Shown: positions 9,271 through 18,309 of the stretch, one piece after another
How the letters are laid out: every line of letters begins with the position of its first letter
How positions within the stretch are numbered: position 1 is the first letter of the stretch
DNA from: Paraburkholderia caffeinilytica
Lineage (GTDB): Bacteria > Pseudomonadota > Gammaproteobacteria > Burkholderiales > Burkholderiaceae
Assembly (NCBI RefSeq): GCF_003368325.1
Contig: NZ_CP031467.1
Location: 930,001-994,000 of the forward strand
Direction of reading: 5' to 3'
DNA length: 64,000 nt
The notes under the pieces: generated by a model
Told to the model about the DNA's origin: nothing
The model's input: only the letters and a program-made list of their open reading frames with translations
Databases searched by the model: none
Made by a program: the position numbers and the translations under genes

Positions 9271-9831
9271 TCACCGCTCTTCGCCCAACGAAGCCAGCCA
9301 GCGCCGGCCCTCGTCCCAATCGCCGAGGCCGCTGTCGGCGTTGATATGGCCGCGCGGTCCGATATCGATCCAGCGGCTGCCCCACGCGCTCGCACAGGTC
9401 CGCGAAAACGGCCCACCGCCGTAGGGATCGTCGCTGCTCGACACGACGATGCTCGCGAACGGCAGACACGCAAGCGGCACCGGTCCAAAGCCGCTGGCGT
9501 CCCGCGGAAAATGTGGCTCGGACGGGTCCGGCACGGCCACCAGCAATGCACCGGCCACCTTCGCCAACTGCCCGGCGCTCGCGTACTGCGACGCCCAGAA
9601 GGCGATCGTGAGGCAGCCAAGGCTGTGTGCGGCAAACACGACTGCAGAGTCGGCTGCGGCCACCGCGGCGTCGAGCGTGCGGCACCACGCGTCGCGCTCC
9701 GGGTAATCCCAGTCGGGCATCTGCACGCGCACAAACGTGGGATCGAGCGCTTCCCAAACCGTCTGCCAGTGACCCGCGCCGGAGTTCTGGTAGCCCGGCA
9801 GTACGAGTACGTTTAGTTTTTGCCCGCTCAT
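9271..9831 (-). CDS. RBBP9/YdeN-family alpha/beta hydrolase
   Basis: Small cytoplasmic serine hydrolase of 186 aa. It begins MSGQKLNVLVLPGYQNSG; the frame stays open upstream to 10005 but that part is low-complexity. The N-terminal LPGYQNSGAGHWQ block and the nucleophile elbow AAHSLGC (Ser about residue 80) are diagnostic, and the late GHIN segment supplies the catalytic His. The substrate is unknown. It sits downstream of ggt on the same strand, with a gap of about 170 bp. Confidence 0.85.
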   Translation of the reverse strand: MSGQKLNVLVLPGYQNSGAGHWQTVWEALDPTFVRVQMPDWDYPERDAWCRTLDAAVAAADSAVVFAAHSLGCLTIAFWASQYASAGQLAKVAGALLVAVPDPSEPHFPRDASGFGPVPLACLPFASIVVSSSDDPYGGGPFSRTCASAWGSRWIDIGPRGHINADSGLGDWDEGRRWLASLGEER

Positions 9832-10001
9832 TGCATTCCCCGTCGCATTTGGTTTCTCAAGTTCGCTTTCGCGATTCGCGTCTGCAACTGTTTCAGCGGT
9901 ACGCTTCGGCAGCCCATATCCGCCGTCCGTTTCCGAAGCTCGTTTCCGCAACCCGCGCCCGCTTTCGCAATTTTCCGCCTCCACCCGGCCGAAACCGCGC
10001 T

Positions 10002-11756
10002 TCAACGCATCACGCGACCCACGCCCACGCCGCGCGGATCGGCGGCCGGTTCAGGTGTCGTCCCTTCAACGCGGATCATCTGCACATCGCCGTTGAACGA
10101 CTGCCCTTCCAGCGCGTAACCCTTGGCTTTCAACTGGTCGGCCAATTCGCCCGTGATCGGATGGTACGGCTCGAAATAGATCGTCTTCGGCGGCAGCAAC
10201 TGATGATGGAATCGCATCGCGGCCAACGCGTCGGCAGGCGTCATATTGAAATCGTACAGGTTGGTCATGACCTGGAAGATCGACGTGAGGATTCGCGAAC
10301 CGCCAGGCGTGCCGATCACGAGCGACACCTTGTTGTCCTTCAACAGGATGGTCGGCGTCATCGACGAAAGCGGACGGCGTCCCGGCGCCACCGTGTTCAG
10401 TTCGTCAGCCGTTGCGCCGGACGCGCCGGCGGCACCCGGTTTGGTGACGAAGTCGTCCATCGCATCGTTGAGCAGGAAGCCGCCGCCGTCCACCACCACG
10501 CCGGAACCGAATGACCCGTTCAGCGTGTAGGTGTTCGACACGGCGTTACCCCACTTGTCGACCACCGAGAAATGCGTGGTTTGCGCCTTCTCCGGCATCG
10601 CGTCGCCGAGGCCGCCTTTGACGGGCGTGGCGCCCGGCACTTCGTCGGGTTTCACTTCGTCGGCGCGCTGCGCGAGATAGGCGTCGCCGGTCAGTTTGTC
10701 GACCGGCACCTTGTACGAATCGGGGTCGCCTATGTACTGCTGACGATCGGCGAACACGCGGTCTTCGATCTGTGCGATCAGGTGGATATACGGCGCGGAA
10801 TTCAGTTCGAGGCCATCGAACGCGGGCTTCAGATCGGCCTTCATCTTCAGCATCTGGATCAGCCCGATGCCGCCCGAACTTGGCGGCGGCGCGGTCACGA
10901 CCTGGTAGCCGTTCCACGCGGCGGTGAGCGGCTGGCGCCAGACCGCCTTGTATTGAATGAGGTCCTGCTTCGTGACCAGACCGTGGCCGTACATCTGCTG
11001 GGCGATCAGATCCGCGGTGCGGCCTTCGTAGAACTCGCGGCCGCCGTCGCTGGCGATGCGCGAGAGGGTTTGCGCGAGTTCAGGCTGCCGGTACATCGCG
11101 CCTGCCTTCAGGTTCGAGAAGTAGGCGTCGAAATTGGTCTTGCCGGCGAAACTCTTCGCTGCCGCTTCGTGACGCTGCTGCAACCCCTGGTCGACCTGGA
11201 AGCCGTCGGTGGCGTAACGGATCGCGGGCGCCAGCACCTGTTTCCATTTCAGCTTGCCGAAGCGCTGCTGCGCTTCCCACATGCCCTCGACAGTGCCCGG
11301 CACGCCCACCGCGCGATGGCCGACGAGGCTCATACCTGGCACGAGGTTGCCTTTATCGTCGAGGTACATGTCGCGGGTCGCCTGTTGCGGCGCTCGCTCG
11401 CGGTAGTCGAGAAAGTACGGCTTGCCGTCCATGAACACGGTCATGAACCCGCCGCCGCCGATATTCCCCGCGTCCGGGCAGGTCACGGCCAGCGTGAAGG
11501 CGATCGCCACCGCGGCATCCACTGCATTGCCGCCCGCGGCGAAGATCTGCTGCGCGGTGTCGGCGCCGTAGCGATCCGGCACGGCCACCGCCGACGCGTC
11601 CAGCACGGCCTTTGGCGGCGGTGTTTTCGCGAGCGCGGGGGCCGGCGCGACGAAGCCGCCGGCGAGCGCGGCGAACACGGCCGTAGCCGTCACGATCCGT
11701 GCGAAAGACAAAGAGGCGAAAGGCGCGCGAGGCGCGTCATGTGTCGGGACGGACAT
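10002..11756 (-). CDS. ggt: Gamma-glutamyltransferase (periplasmic)
   Basis: Ntn-hydrolase that cleaves gamma-glutamyl compounds such as glutathione or transfers the glutamyl group. It is 584 aa. A signal peptide ending near APALA (about residue 43) directs export. The proenzyme is cut before the Thr of AQTTHFSVVD (about residue 375), giving the catalytic Thr. The small-subunit region keeps the substrate-binding PLSSMTPT and GTPGGSRI motifs. The start at 11756 has GGAG eight bases upstream; in-frame ATGs at 11786 and 11825 lack this. Confidence 0.94.
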   Translation of the reverse strand: MSVPTHDAPRAPFASLSFARIVTATAVFAALAGGFVAPAPALAKTPPPKAVLDASAVAVPDRYGADTAQQIFAAGGNAVDAAVAIAFTLAVTCPDAGNIGGGGFMTVFMDGKPYFLDYRERAPQQATRDMYLDDKGNLVPGMSLVGHRAVGVPGTVEGMWEAQQRFGKLKWKQVLAPAIRYATDGFQVDQGLQQRHEAAAKSFAGKTNFDAYFSNLKAGAMYRQPELAQTLSRIASDGGREFYEGRTADLIAQQMYGHGLVTKQDLIQYKAVWRQPLTAAWNGYQVVTAPPPSSGGIGLIQMLKMKADLKPAFDGLELNSAPYIHLIAQIEDRVFADRQQYIGDPDSYKVPVDKLTGDAYLAQRADEVKPDEVPGATPVKGGLGDAMPEKAQTTHFSVVDKWGNAVSNTYTLNGSFGSGVVVDGGGFLLNDAMDDFVTKPGAAGASGATADELNTVAPGRRPLSSMTPTILLKDNKVSLVIGTPGGSRILTSIFQVMTNLYDFNMTPADALAAMRFHHQLLPPKTIYFEPYHPITGELADQLKAKGYALEGQSFNGDVQMIRVEGTTPEPAADPRGVGVGRVMR

Positions 11757-12251
11757 CCGAGAAACTCCGGGAACTAGGAGCGCCATGTTGCACGAGCGGA
11801 AAGCGCCCGTGCCAAAGCGGCCCAATAGGGTGGGCGGCCTGCGCGCCCGGCAGCACCACGGTCAGCGCTGCGCGACAGGGCGCAGGCAGCGCCATCCGAA
11901 ACAGGTTGAGCGGGGCGCGGGTGTGCGGCGAGGCTGCCTGACTTGCGCCGGACGGGCACAAAGCGGCGCCAGGGAAAAAATCCCCGGGCGAACATGTCGC
12001 CCGTGCACGGCGCGCGGAGAGCGTGCCGCCCGCATCGTAAGTCGCCATGGACCGCGCCAACAAAACGTTTTACCTCCTGTTACAGCACATTAAACGCAGC
12101 TTGCGGGATCTCATCCTGCCCCCAAAAACCGCCCGAAACCGCTCGATCGTTGGCTGCGCGCCGCACTCGCCTGCCGCAGGCGAACGCGTCAGGTAGAATT
12201 GACAGATAAGTGGGCGCATTGCGCGCCCCCGACAGACTTTCACCTTCTCGC
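11757..12251. other. Intergenic region between ggt and glnS
   Basis: Nearly 500 bp between divergent genes. It must hold the promoters of ggt (leftward) and glnS (rightward). A TTGACA-like hexamer lies near 12199, about 50 bp before glnS, but no convincing -10 box follows at normal spacing. No supported ORF or RNA gene is visible. Confidence 0.4.
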
Positions 12252-13961
12252 ATGAATACCGAACGCAACGACGCGCCAGCGGCATCCAATTTCATCCGCA
12301 ACATCATTGACGAAGACAACCGCACCGGCAAGTGGAGCCAGCGCGTCGAAACGCGCTTTCCGCCCGAACCGAACGGCTACCTGCACATCGGTCACGCCAA
12401 GAGCATCTGCCTGAACTTCGGCGTGGCGCGCAGCTATGGCGGCGTGTGCCATCTGCGTTTCGACGACACGAACCCGGAAAAGGAAAGCGTCGAGTATGTC
12501 GATTCGATCATCGACGCCGTGCGCTGGCTCGGTTTCGAGTGGGAAAAGGGCGGCGAGGAGCAGCTCTACTTCGCGAGCGATTACTACGACAAGCTGTACG
12601 AATTCGCCGAACTGCTGATCGAACGCGGCAAGGCGTATGTAGACAGCCAGTCGGCCGAAGAAATGCGCGCGAACCGCGGCTCGGCCACCGAAGTCGGCAC
12701 GCCGTCGCGTTTCCGCGACCGCTCGGTGCAGGAAAACCTCGACCTGTTCCGCCGCATGAAAGCCGGCGAGTTCAAGGAAGGCGAGCACGTGCTGCGCGCG
12801 AAGATCGACATGTCGTCGCCAAACTTCAACATGCGCGATCCAGTGATCTACCGGATCCGCTTCGCGCATCACTACCGCACCGGCGACACATGGTGCGTGT
12901 ACCCGATGTACGACTACACGCACTGCATCTCGGACGCGCTGGAAAACATCACGCATTCGTTGTGCACGCTCGAATTCGAAGACCACCGTCCGCTGTACGA
13001 CTGGATTCTGAACGAGCTGGCCGAAGCCGGCATCTTCACGCGCCCGCTGCCGCAACAAATCGAGTTTTCGCGCCTGAACCTGACCTATGCGATCACCAGC
13101 AAGCGCAAACTGCTGCAACTCGTGAACGAAGGCCATGTGGACGGCTGGGACGATCCGCGCATGCCGACCATTGTCGGCGTGCGCCGGCGCGGCTTCACGC
13201 CGGAAGCGATCCAGTTGTTCTGCGAGCGCATCGGTGTCACCAAGGTCGATTCGTGGATCGACATGAGCGTGTTCGAAGGCGCACTGCGCGACGATCTGGA
13301 CGACAAGGCTCCGCGCACCGCCGCCGTGCTCGATCCGGTCAAGCTGATTATCGACAACTTCCCGGAAGGCGTGAGCGAGCCGTGCAATGCGCCGGTCCAC
13401 CCGCATCATCCGGAAATGGGTGTTCGGGAGTTCCCGATCTCGCGCGAACTGTGGATCGAACGCGAAGACTTCAACGAAACGCCGCCGAAGGGCTACTTCC
13501 GCCTGTTCCCGGGCAACAAGGTGCGTCTGCGCTACGGCTATGTGATCGAGTGCACCGGCGCGGACAAGGACGAGAACGGCAACATTGTCGCAGTCCACTG
13601 CAACTACTTCCCGGACAGCAAATCGGGCACGGAAGGTGCGAACACGTATAAGGTCAAGGGCAACATTCACTGGGTCAGCGCGGCAGCCGCGGTCCCGGCC
13701 GAAGTGCGCATCTACGACCGTCTGTTCAAGGAACCGCAACCGGACGCCGGCGGCCGCGACTTCCTCGAAGCATTGAATCCGGACTCGAAGCGCGTGGTCA
13801 ACGCCTACCTCGAGCCGGGTGCGCGCGACGCACTGCCGGAACAGCGCTATCAGTTCGAGCGCCACGGCTATTTCGTCGCCGACCGGGTCGATTCGAAACC
13901 GGGCAAACCCGTATTCAATCGCATCGTCAGCTTGCGCGACAGTTGGGGCAAGCCGGCGTAA
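12252..13961 (+). CDS. glnS: Glutaminyl-tRNA synthetase
   Basis: Class I synthetase charging tRNA-Gln; 569 aa. The start [23 protein letters not shown] fits the family; the frame stays open 14 codons upstream without conservation. The catalytic domain has the HIGH-type motif in [15 protein letters not shown] (about residues 38-52) and the GlnRS/GluRS features [11 protein letters not shown] and MSKRK-equivalent YAITSKRKL (about residue 283). The C-terminal beta-barrel anticodon-binding part is complete. A hairpin terminator follows. Confidence 0.98.
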   Translation: MNTERNDAPAASNFIRNIIDEDNRTGKWSQRVETRFPPEPNGYLHIGHAKSICLNFGVARSYGGVCHLRFDDTNPEKESVEYVDSIIDAVRWLGFEWEKGGEEQLYFASDYYDKLYEFAELLIERGKAYVDSQSAEEMRANRGSATEVGTPSRFRDRSVQENLDLFRRMKAGEFKEGEHVLRAKIDMSSPNFNMRDPVIYRIRFAHHYRTGDTWCVYPMYDYTHCISDALENITHSLCTLEFEDHRPLYDWILNELAEAGIFTRPLPQQIEFSRLNLTYAITSKRKLLQLVNEGHVDGWDDPRMPTIVGVRRRGFTPEAIQLFCERIGVTKVDSWIDMSVFEGALRDDLDDKAPRTAAVLDPVKLIIDNFPEGVSEPCNAPVHPHHPEMGVREFPISRELWIEREDFNETPPKGYFRLFPGNKVRLRYGYVIECTGADKDENGNIVAVHCNYFPDSKSGTEGANTYKVKGNIHWVSAAAAVPAEVRIYDRLFKEPQPDAGGRDFLEALNPDSKRVVNAYLEPGARDALPEQRYQFERHGYFVADRVDSKPGKPVFNRIVSLRDSWGKPA

Positions 13962-14015
13962 GCTGGAGCCGCTACGGCGCGAAGCGCATCTGACGTTGCT
14001 TATCCGACGTTAAAT

Positions 14016-14055
14016 ACGGCGTGCATTTCGTGAACGGGATGCACGCCGTTTCGTT
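14016..14055 (+). terminator. Rho-independent terminator after glnS
   Basis: Perfect 11-bp stem ACGGCGTGCAT (14016-14026) and ATGCACGCCGT (14039-14049) with a 12-nt loop, then TTCGTT. It lies 55 bp beyond the glnS stop. Confidence 0.75.
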
Positions 14056-14123
14056 GCATCACGTTCCATCGACAGTGACAGTGACAGCGCGGCATGCGTG
14101 CACGCGCGAGTCCGGGAGGCCCG

Positions 14124-15122
14124 ATGAAAGTTGCAGCCCGTCGCGGGGCGAGCGCATGGGACACGGCACCATGCGCGGGTCGTACGCGTACCGTTCCTGC
14201 TACGCCCATAAGCCGCGCCGCGCAAAGCATGCGTTGCGCACTCGTTGCGCTGATCGCGTTCGGCGTGGCGTCGCTCGTGCGCCCCGCTCACGCGGATGAA
14301 CTCACCGGCACGTTAAAGAAAATCCACGACGACGGCGTGGTCGTGCTCGGCGTGCGAGAAGCGTCGATCCCGTTCTCATACTTCGATGGCAAGCGAACGG
14401 TCGGCTACTCGCAAACCATCGCGCTGCAGATCGTCGACGAAATCAAGAAAACGCTCGGCCTGCCGCAACTGAAAGTGCACGAAGTCACGGTGACCTCGTC
14501 GAACCGCACGCCGATGTTGCTGAACAACCAGATCGACCTGGAGTGCGGCTCGACCACGCATACGGTGGAACGCGAAAACGTCGCCGCGTTCTCGAACAGC
14601 TTCTTCCAGTACGCAGTGCGCATGATCGCGCACAAGAGCAGCGGCATCGCCGATTTTCCGGACCTTGCCGGCAAGACGGTCGTGACGACCGCGGGCACCT
14701 CCGACGAGCGCCTGCTGCGCCGCCTGAACACCGACAAGCATCTGAACATGCGCATCACGAGCGCGCGCGATCATCTGGAAGCATTCACCGCGCTCAAGGA
14801 AGACCGGGCCGTGGCCTTCGTGATGGACGAGCCGATTGTGTACGGTTTCAAATCGACCGATCCACGCCCCGAAGACTTCGTGGTAACCGGCACGCCGCTC
14901 GGCTACGAGGTCTACGCCTGCATGTTCCGCAAGGGTGACGAGCCGTTGCGCACGCTCGTCAACGGAGTGATTGCGCGCGGCCAGCTTGGCGGCGACGCGG
15001 AACGTCTGTACAACCAGTGGTTCACACAGCCGATTCCGCCGCGCGGCATCAATCTGAATTTTCCGCTGTCGGAACAGAACCGCTCGCTATTCGCGCATCC
15101 GAACGACCACGCGCTCGACTGA
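14124..15122 (+). CDS. Periplasmic amino-acid-type ABC transporter substrate-binding protein
   Basis: SBP_bac_3 family protein of 332 aa, probably binding glutamate/aspartate or another polar amino acid. The mature part begins near ADELTGTLKKIHDDG; the VREASIPFSYFDG and NNQIDLECGSTTHTVER segments are typical of GltI-like binders. Two starts are possible: ATG 14124 with GGGAGG just upstream, which gives an unusually long charged n-region, or ATG 14229, which gives a normal signal peptide (MRCALVALIAFGVASLVRPAHA) but no clear ribosome-binding site. The permease and ATPase genes are not adjacent. Confidence 0.85.
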   Translation: MKVAARRGASAWDTAPCAGRTRTVPATPISRAAQSMRCALVALIAFGVASLVRPAHADELTGTLKKIHDDGVVVLGVREASIPFSYFDGKRTVGYSQTIALQIVDEIKKTLGLPQLKVHEVTVTSSNRTPMLLNNQIDLECGSTTHTVERENVAAFSNSFFQYAVRMIAHKSSGIADFPDLAGKTVVTTAGTSDERLLRRLNTDKHLNMRITSARDHLEAFTALKEDRAVAFVMDEPIVYGFKSTDPRPEDFVVTGTPLGYEVYACMFRKGDEPLRTLVNGVIARGQLGGDAERLYNQWFTQPIPPRGINLNFPLSEQNRSLFAHPNDHALD

Positions 15123-15197
15123 GCGCGTCGGCAGCGCATGTCGCACGCGGCGGGTGCGGGTGCAGCCGGCGCTACACCCCGGTCAACTCATCCACCG

Positions 15198-15647
15198 CTA
15201 TAGCGTTCGATGCAGTTCCGCGAGCGAAAGCGTGGTCTGGAAAAGACGTGTGAGACTGCGGCTCGCGTACCGCTCGACTTCGTCCGGCTCGGCCCAGCGG
15301 TATGCGTCCATTTCGGGGATCAGCGTGCCGTCGGAGCGGCGTGGAAACAGCGATGTGCAGGTGCACGAAGACAGATCGAGTTCGTCGTCCGTCGCGCGCG
15401 CCGCGAACAGATGCAAATCCTTATCGCGGCGGTAGACGAACAGTCCGAGATCCTTCAACCGCTCGGGCGCAATCACGATACCGGTCTCCTCGACCATCTC
15501 GCGCAACGCCGTGACGTGTGGCGCCTCGCCCTCTTCGCCATGCCCTTTCGGAATGTCCCAGTGAGACGTTTCGGTGGCGTGGGCGAGCAGCACCCGGCCG
15601 TCCGGGTCGAGCAGCACGACGCCGCACGAGACGACCCGCGCGCTCAT
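15198..15647 (-). CDS. NUDIX hydrolase
   Basis: 149-aa single-domain Nudix pyrophosphohydrolase. The complete Nudix box is GHGEEGE, seven residues, then REMVEETGI (about residues 35-57). No zinc ribbon or extra domain is present, unlike the protein at the left edge. The start MSARVVSCGVVLLD is chosen because it matches the beginning of the fold; an ATG six codons upstream is possible. The substrate is undetermined. Confidence 0.9.
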   Translation of the reverse strand: MSARVVSCGVVLLDPDGRVLLAHATETSHWDIPKGHGEEGEAPHVTALREMVEETGIVIAPERLKDLGLFVYRRDKDLHLFAARATDDELDLSSCTCTSLFPRRSDGTLIPEMDAYRWAEPDEVERYASRSLTRLFQTTLSLAELHRTL

Positions 15648-15729
15648 CGATGCAGCGCGTCGCAACGACGCACAGAGTCAGGCCGCGCCGGCCGCAAGCC
15701 AGCGCGCTTTGTCATACCGGCCCGCACGC

Positions 15730-16119
15730 TTAGTGCTTTTTCTGCAATTGCCAGTTGCTGCTGCCCTGCTTGCAGAACAGCGGACGCAGGCTCATCGACT
15801 GCCCTTTCGCATTCAGCACGACGCCGACGTCGCGGCAGGTACGCTCGCCATCTTTCGCTGTGCTGGCAACGGTGATCGTCGCATCGATCTTCACGCTGTT
15901 GCCGGTGCCTTCGTTGACCCAGTTCACGCTTTCGCCGTCCTGCTTGTCGTTCAAGGCAGCGAACACCGCACCCTTGATCGAGTCGACGTCGCGTTGCTTC
16001 ATGTAACTGATCGGCGTGTCGTTCAGAAAACCGAGGTTCGCCGCTTGCGCCCCGAGGGCGCCACCGAGCAGCAGGCCACCGACGGTCAGGTGAAACAGGA
16101 CACGGGTTCGCATCGACAT
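15730..16119 (-). CDS. Small exported protein with 17-kDa-surface-antigen-like C-terminus
   Basis: 129-aa exported protein. A signal peptide (about residues 1-26, ending GAQA) follows the ATG at 16119, which has GAGGAGA seven bases upstream. The mature region has the pattern W-x-N near VNWVNEGTGNS, then ERTCRDVGVV, PLFCKQGSSNWQL. That Cys-Arg, Cys and Trp spacing resembles the RT0821/Lpp0805-type surface-protein domain. The two cysteines may form a disulfide. The function is unknown; the family call is moderate. Confidence 0.7.
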   Translation of the reverse strand: MSMRTRVLFHLTVGGLLLGGALGAQAANLGFLNDTPISYMKQRDVDSIKGAVFAALNDKQDGESVNWVNEGTGNSVKIDATITVASTAKDGERTCRDVGVVLNAKGQSMSLRPLFCKQGSSNWQLQKKH

Positions 16120-16398
16120 GAAGGGTTCTCCTCGAAGAGTAGTTCGGCGGTCTCGAGCGCGCTCACGCAACTCGTGATCTGGACCCCAAAAGCATAGCAT
16201 GCCGCCCTCCAGGCGACCGCCCGGATGGCGCCTCGCAACGACCCACGGCGGCCTGCACCATTCGATTGCCGGCTGGCTGGAACGAATTGGCGCGACGCTC
16301 GCTCAGAATTTTAGGATGAGTCTCATATCTTCTTATGAAACGTCTTCTTAAGATAGGCCTGTTGCGCTGCAGCGCCGATCAGACTTCCAGGCGGTCTT
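16120..16398. other. Intergenic region
   Basis: About 280 bp between divergently transcribed small genes. It carries their promoters; no further gene, repeat or RNA is apparent. An AT-rich stretch near 16315-16350 may be the promoter for the following gene. Confidence 0.35.
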
Positions 16399-16638
16399 AT
16401 GAACATCTCATTTGCTCTCGAAACCTTCGCCGTCGCGCTGGCGCTCTTTTGCGTGGCGCTCGTGCCCTTCGCCATCGCCCACGATCCCGGTCTTGCGCGG
16501 CGCATGGTGCAAATGGACAATCTCCCTCGCACGCGCTGGCCCAATCTGCTGACACGCGCCGGCATTGGGTGTCTCCTGATGTCGTTCGCACTGCTGCTGG
16601 TCGGCTGCTATTACATGCTTGCCGGCGCAGGCCACTGA
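16399..16638 (+). CDS. Small two-helix membrane protein, unknown function
   Basis: 79-aa protein with two hydrophobic segments (about residues 5-27 and 55-75) separated by a charged loop containing DPGLARRMVQMDNLPRTRW. The hydrophobic pattern and codon use support a real gene. The opposite-strand open frame over the same bases has no such pattern. No family is recognised. Confidence 0.6.
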   Translation: MNISFALETFAVALALFCVALVPFAIAHDPGLARRMVQMDNLPRTRWPNLLTRAGIGCLLMSFALLLVGCYYMLAGAGH

Positions 16639-16692
16639 CCACGCCCTCGTGCACGTGCCGACCCGACCGGTAGCACGGCCTTCGCCCAGCGA

Positions 16693-18096
16693 TCAATTCG
16701 CGGCCGCTTTATTGCCTGATTTATCCCCCGCCTTATATCCATCCGTGAGCGTATTCAAAAACGCCACCACGTCCTTGATTTCAGCCTCGTCGAGTACCGG
16801 CTTGTCACCGCGCTTGCGATCGAACGGCGGCTCCGTGTTCAGATTGGCCCAGTAGCGCTGCGGCAAATCGTCGAACTTCTGCACCTTGCCCTTCGAAACC
16901 GGATAGAACTTTTCCGGATTCGTGTCGCGCTCCGCATAAAAGCGCACCACCTGATCCAGCGAGTGATAAATGCCGTTGTGGAAGAAGCTTTTCTTCAACG
17001 CGACGTTGCGCAGCGTCGGCGTGCGGAAGATGCCGCAAAACTCGGCGCGACCCTTCAGATCGGTACGCTCCGGCCCGCACGCGCCGAGGTCGTAGAAATG
17101 CGGATCCTGATTCACCCGCAGCGCGCGGTTGCGCGGCACGCCGATCGCAATCAGACCGAAGTCGCTGAACTGCGGCGGCGCGCCGTCCATGGTGCGCTGG
17201 CTGATGTGGCAGCTCGCGCAATTGCCCTTCTTTTCGTCGTTGAAGAGTTGCAGGCCGCGTAGTTCGGCCTGGGTCAGTTGGGTTTTGCCCGCCAGGTACG
17301 CGTCGTACTTGCTGCTGTACGGATAGAAAAGCTCGGGCGTCTGCTCGAAGGTTTCCAATGCTTGCAGCACGGCGCTGAAGGTGGCGTCGTCGCTATCGAA
17401 AATATGCTCGCCAAATGCCGTGCGGAAAGCGTCGGCATAGGGTGCTGCCTTCACCGCTGCCGTGACCTTCGCCGGCGTGCTGCCCATTTCGAACGACGAC
17501 AACAGCGGAATGCGCGCCTGGTCGGAGCCGCGGTCGACCCGGCCGTCCCACGTCAAGCCGCCGGTCGGCCCGGCATCCACGCTTTCGTCGCCTTCGTCGT
17601 CCGACTCGTGATAGTGCTCGGCGAACGCCGGCACCGATTGCAGATACTTGAGCGTCGGCGCGGCGCGCATGCCGGTGCGATGCATGTCGTTGCCACCCAG
17701 TTGCACCGACAGTGAATTCGCCGGCGAAAAGGCGTGATCGGGACTGTGGCACGACGCGCAGGCCAGCTTGCCCGAGCCGGACAGCGACGCGTCGAAAAAC
17801 AGTTGCTTGCCGAGCGCCGTCATCCGCCGCACGGATTCGTAGACTTGCGCGCGGGTCTGGCCGGCGTCATGAGCCGCCACGTTCGCGGCAGACGCTGCCG
17901 TAGACGTGGACGCCGGCGCAGCGCTCGCCTCTGCCTTCGCGCCCGCGGCCTGCGAGCCCGCATCGCACGCCGCCAGGGTCATAACCATAGCCGCCAGCGT
18001 CATCGTCAGCAGCGCGCCAATGCCTGTCGACCCCGCGCTCCGCCGCGCCTGCGCCCGAACTGTCCTTTTCCGAATCCCCGCGAAACCAGGCCGCAT
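16693..18096 (-). CDS. Di-haem cytochrome c peroxidase family lipoprotein
   Basis: Periplasmic, membrane-anchored member of the CcpA/MauG family; 467 aa. A lipobox (LAAC) ends the signal sequence about 45 residues in. Two c-type haem sites, CASCH (LACASCHSPDH and GNCASCHISQ), mark the two domains. SFFHNGIYHSLDQVVRFY and the TPTLRNVALKKSFFHNG segment are family hallmarks. The ATG at 18096 is preferred: the in-frame ATG at 18165 lies inside a palindromic operator-like site. It could be a true peroxidase or a MauG-like oxidising enzyme. Confidence 0.87.
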   Translation of the reverse strand: MRPGFAGIRKRTVRAQARRSAGSTGIGALLTMTLAAMVMTLAACDAGSQAAGAKAEASAAPASTSTAASAANVAAHDAGQTRAQVYESVRRMTALGKQLFFDASLSGSGKLACASCHSPDHAFSPANSLSVQLGGNDMHRTGMRAAPTLKYLQSVPAFAEHYHESDDEGDESVDAGPTGGLTWDGRVDRGSDQARIPLLSSFEMGSTPAKVTAAVKAAPYADAFRTAFGEHIFDSDDATFSAVLQALETFEQTPELFYPYSSKYDAYLAGKTQLTQAELRGLQLFNDEKKGNCASCHISQRTMDGAPPQFSDFGLIAIGVPRNRALRVNQDPHFYDLGACGPERTDLKGRAEFCGIFRTPTLRNVALKKSFFHNGIYHSLDQVVRFYAERDTNPEKFYPVSKGKVQKFDDLPQRYWANLNTEPPFDRKRGDKPVLDEAEIKDVVAFLNTLTDGYKAGDKSGNKAAAN

Positions 18097-18147
18097 ATGA
18101 ATGATGTGAGTTTGCGATATTGAAGTCCGCGAGCGTATTTCATCGAC

Positions 18148-18165
18148 ATGTCGTTTAAATGACAT
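18148..18165. promoter_or_regulatory. Palindromic operator-like site, Pho-box-like
   Basis: ATGTCGTTTAAATGACAT is an 18-bp dyad with one mismatched pair, between the divergent peroxidase and phosphoesterase genes. Read on the minus strand as TGTCA and, 11 bp on, CGACA, it also resembles a Pho box. The divergent acid-phosphatase-type gene makes phosphate control plausible; the protein that binds is inferred, not known. Confidence 0.4.
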
Positions 18166-18309
18166 AAAGCCGACGAAAATGACGAGACAAAAGCCATTCG
18201 TAATTAGCTACATGTTTCTGTCAAATTCCTTGTTCAGACTTTCGTCCGCGGCCATCCGTGTAAGCAACGCACGCGGCCCGTCCCCAACGCGAGAGAGAAC
18301 ACATACCAA

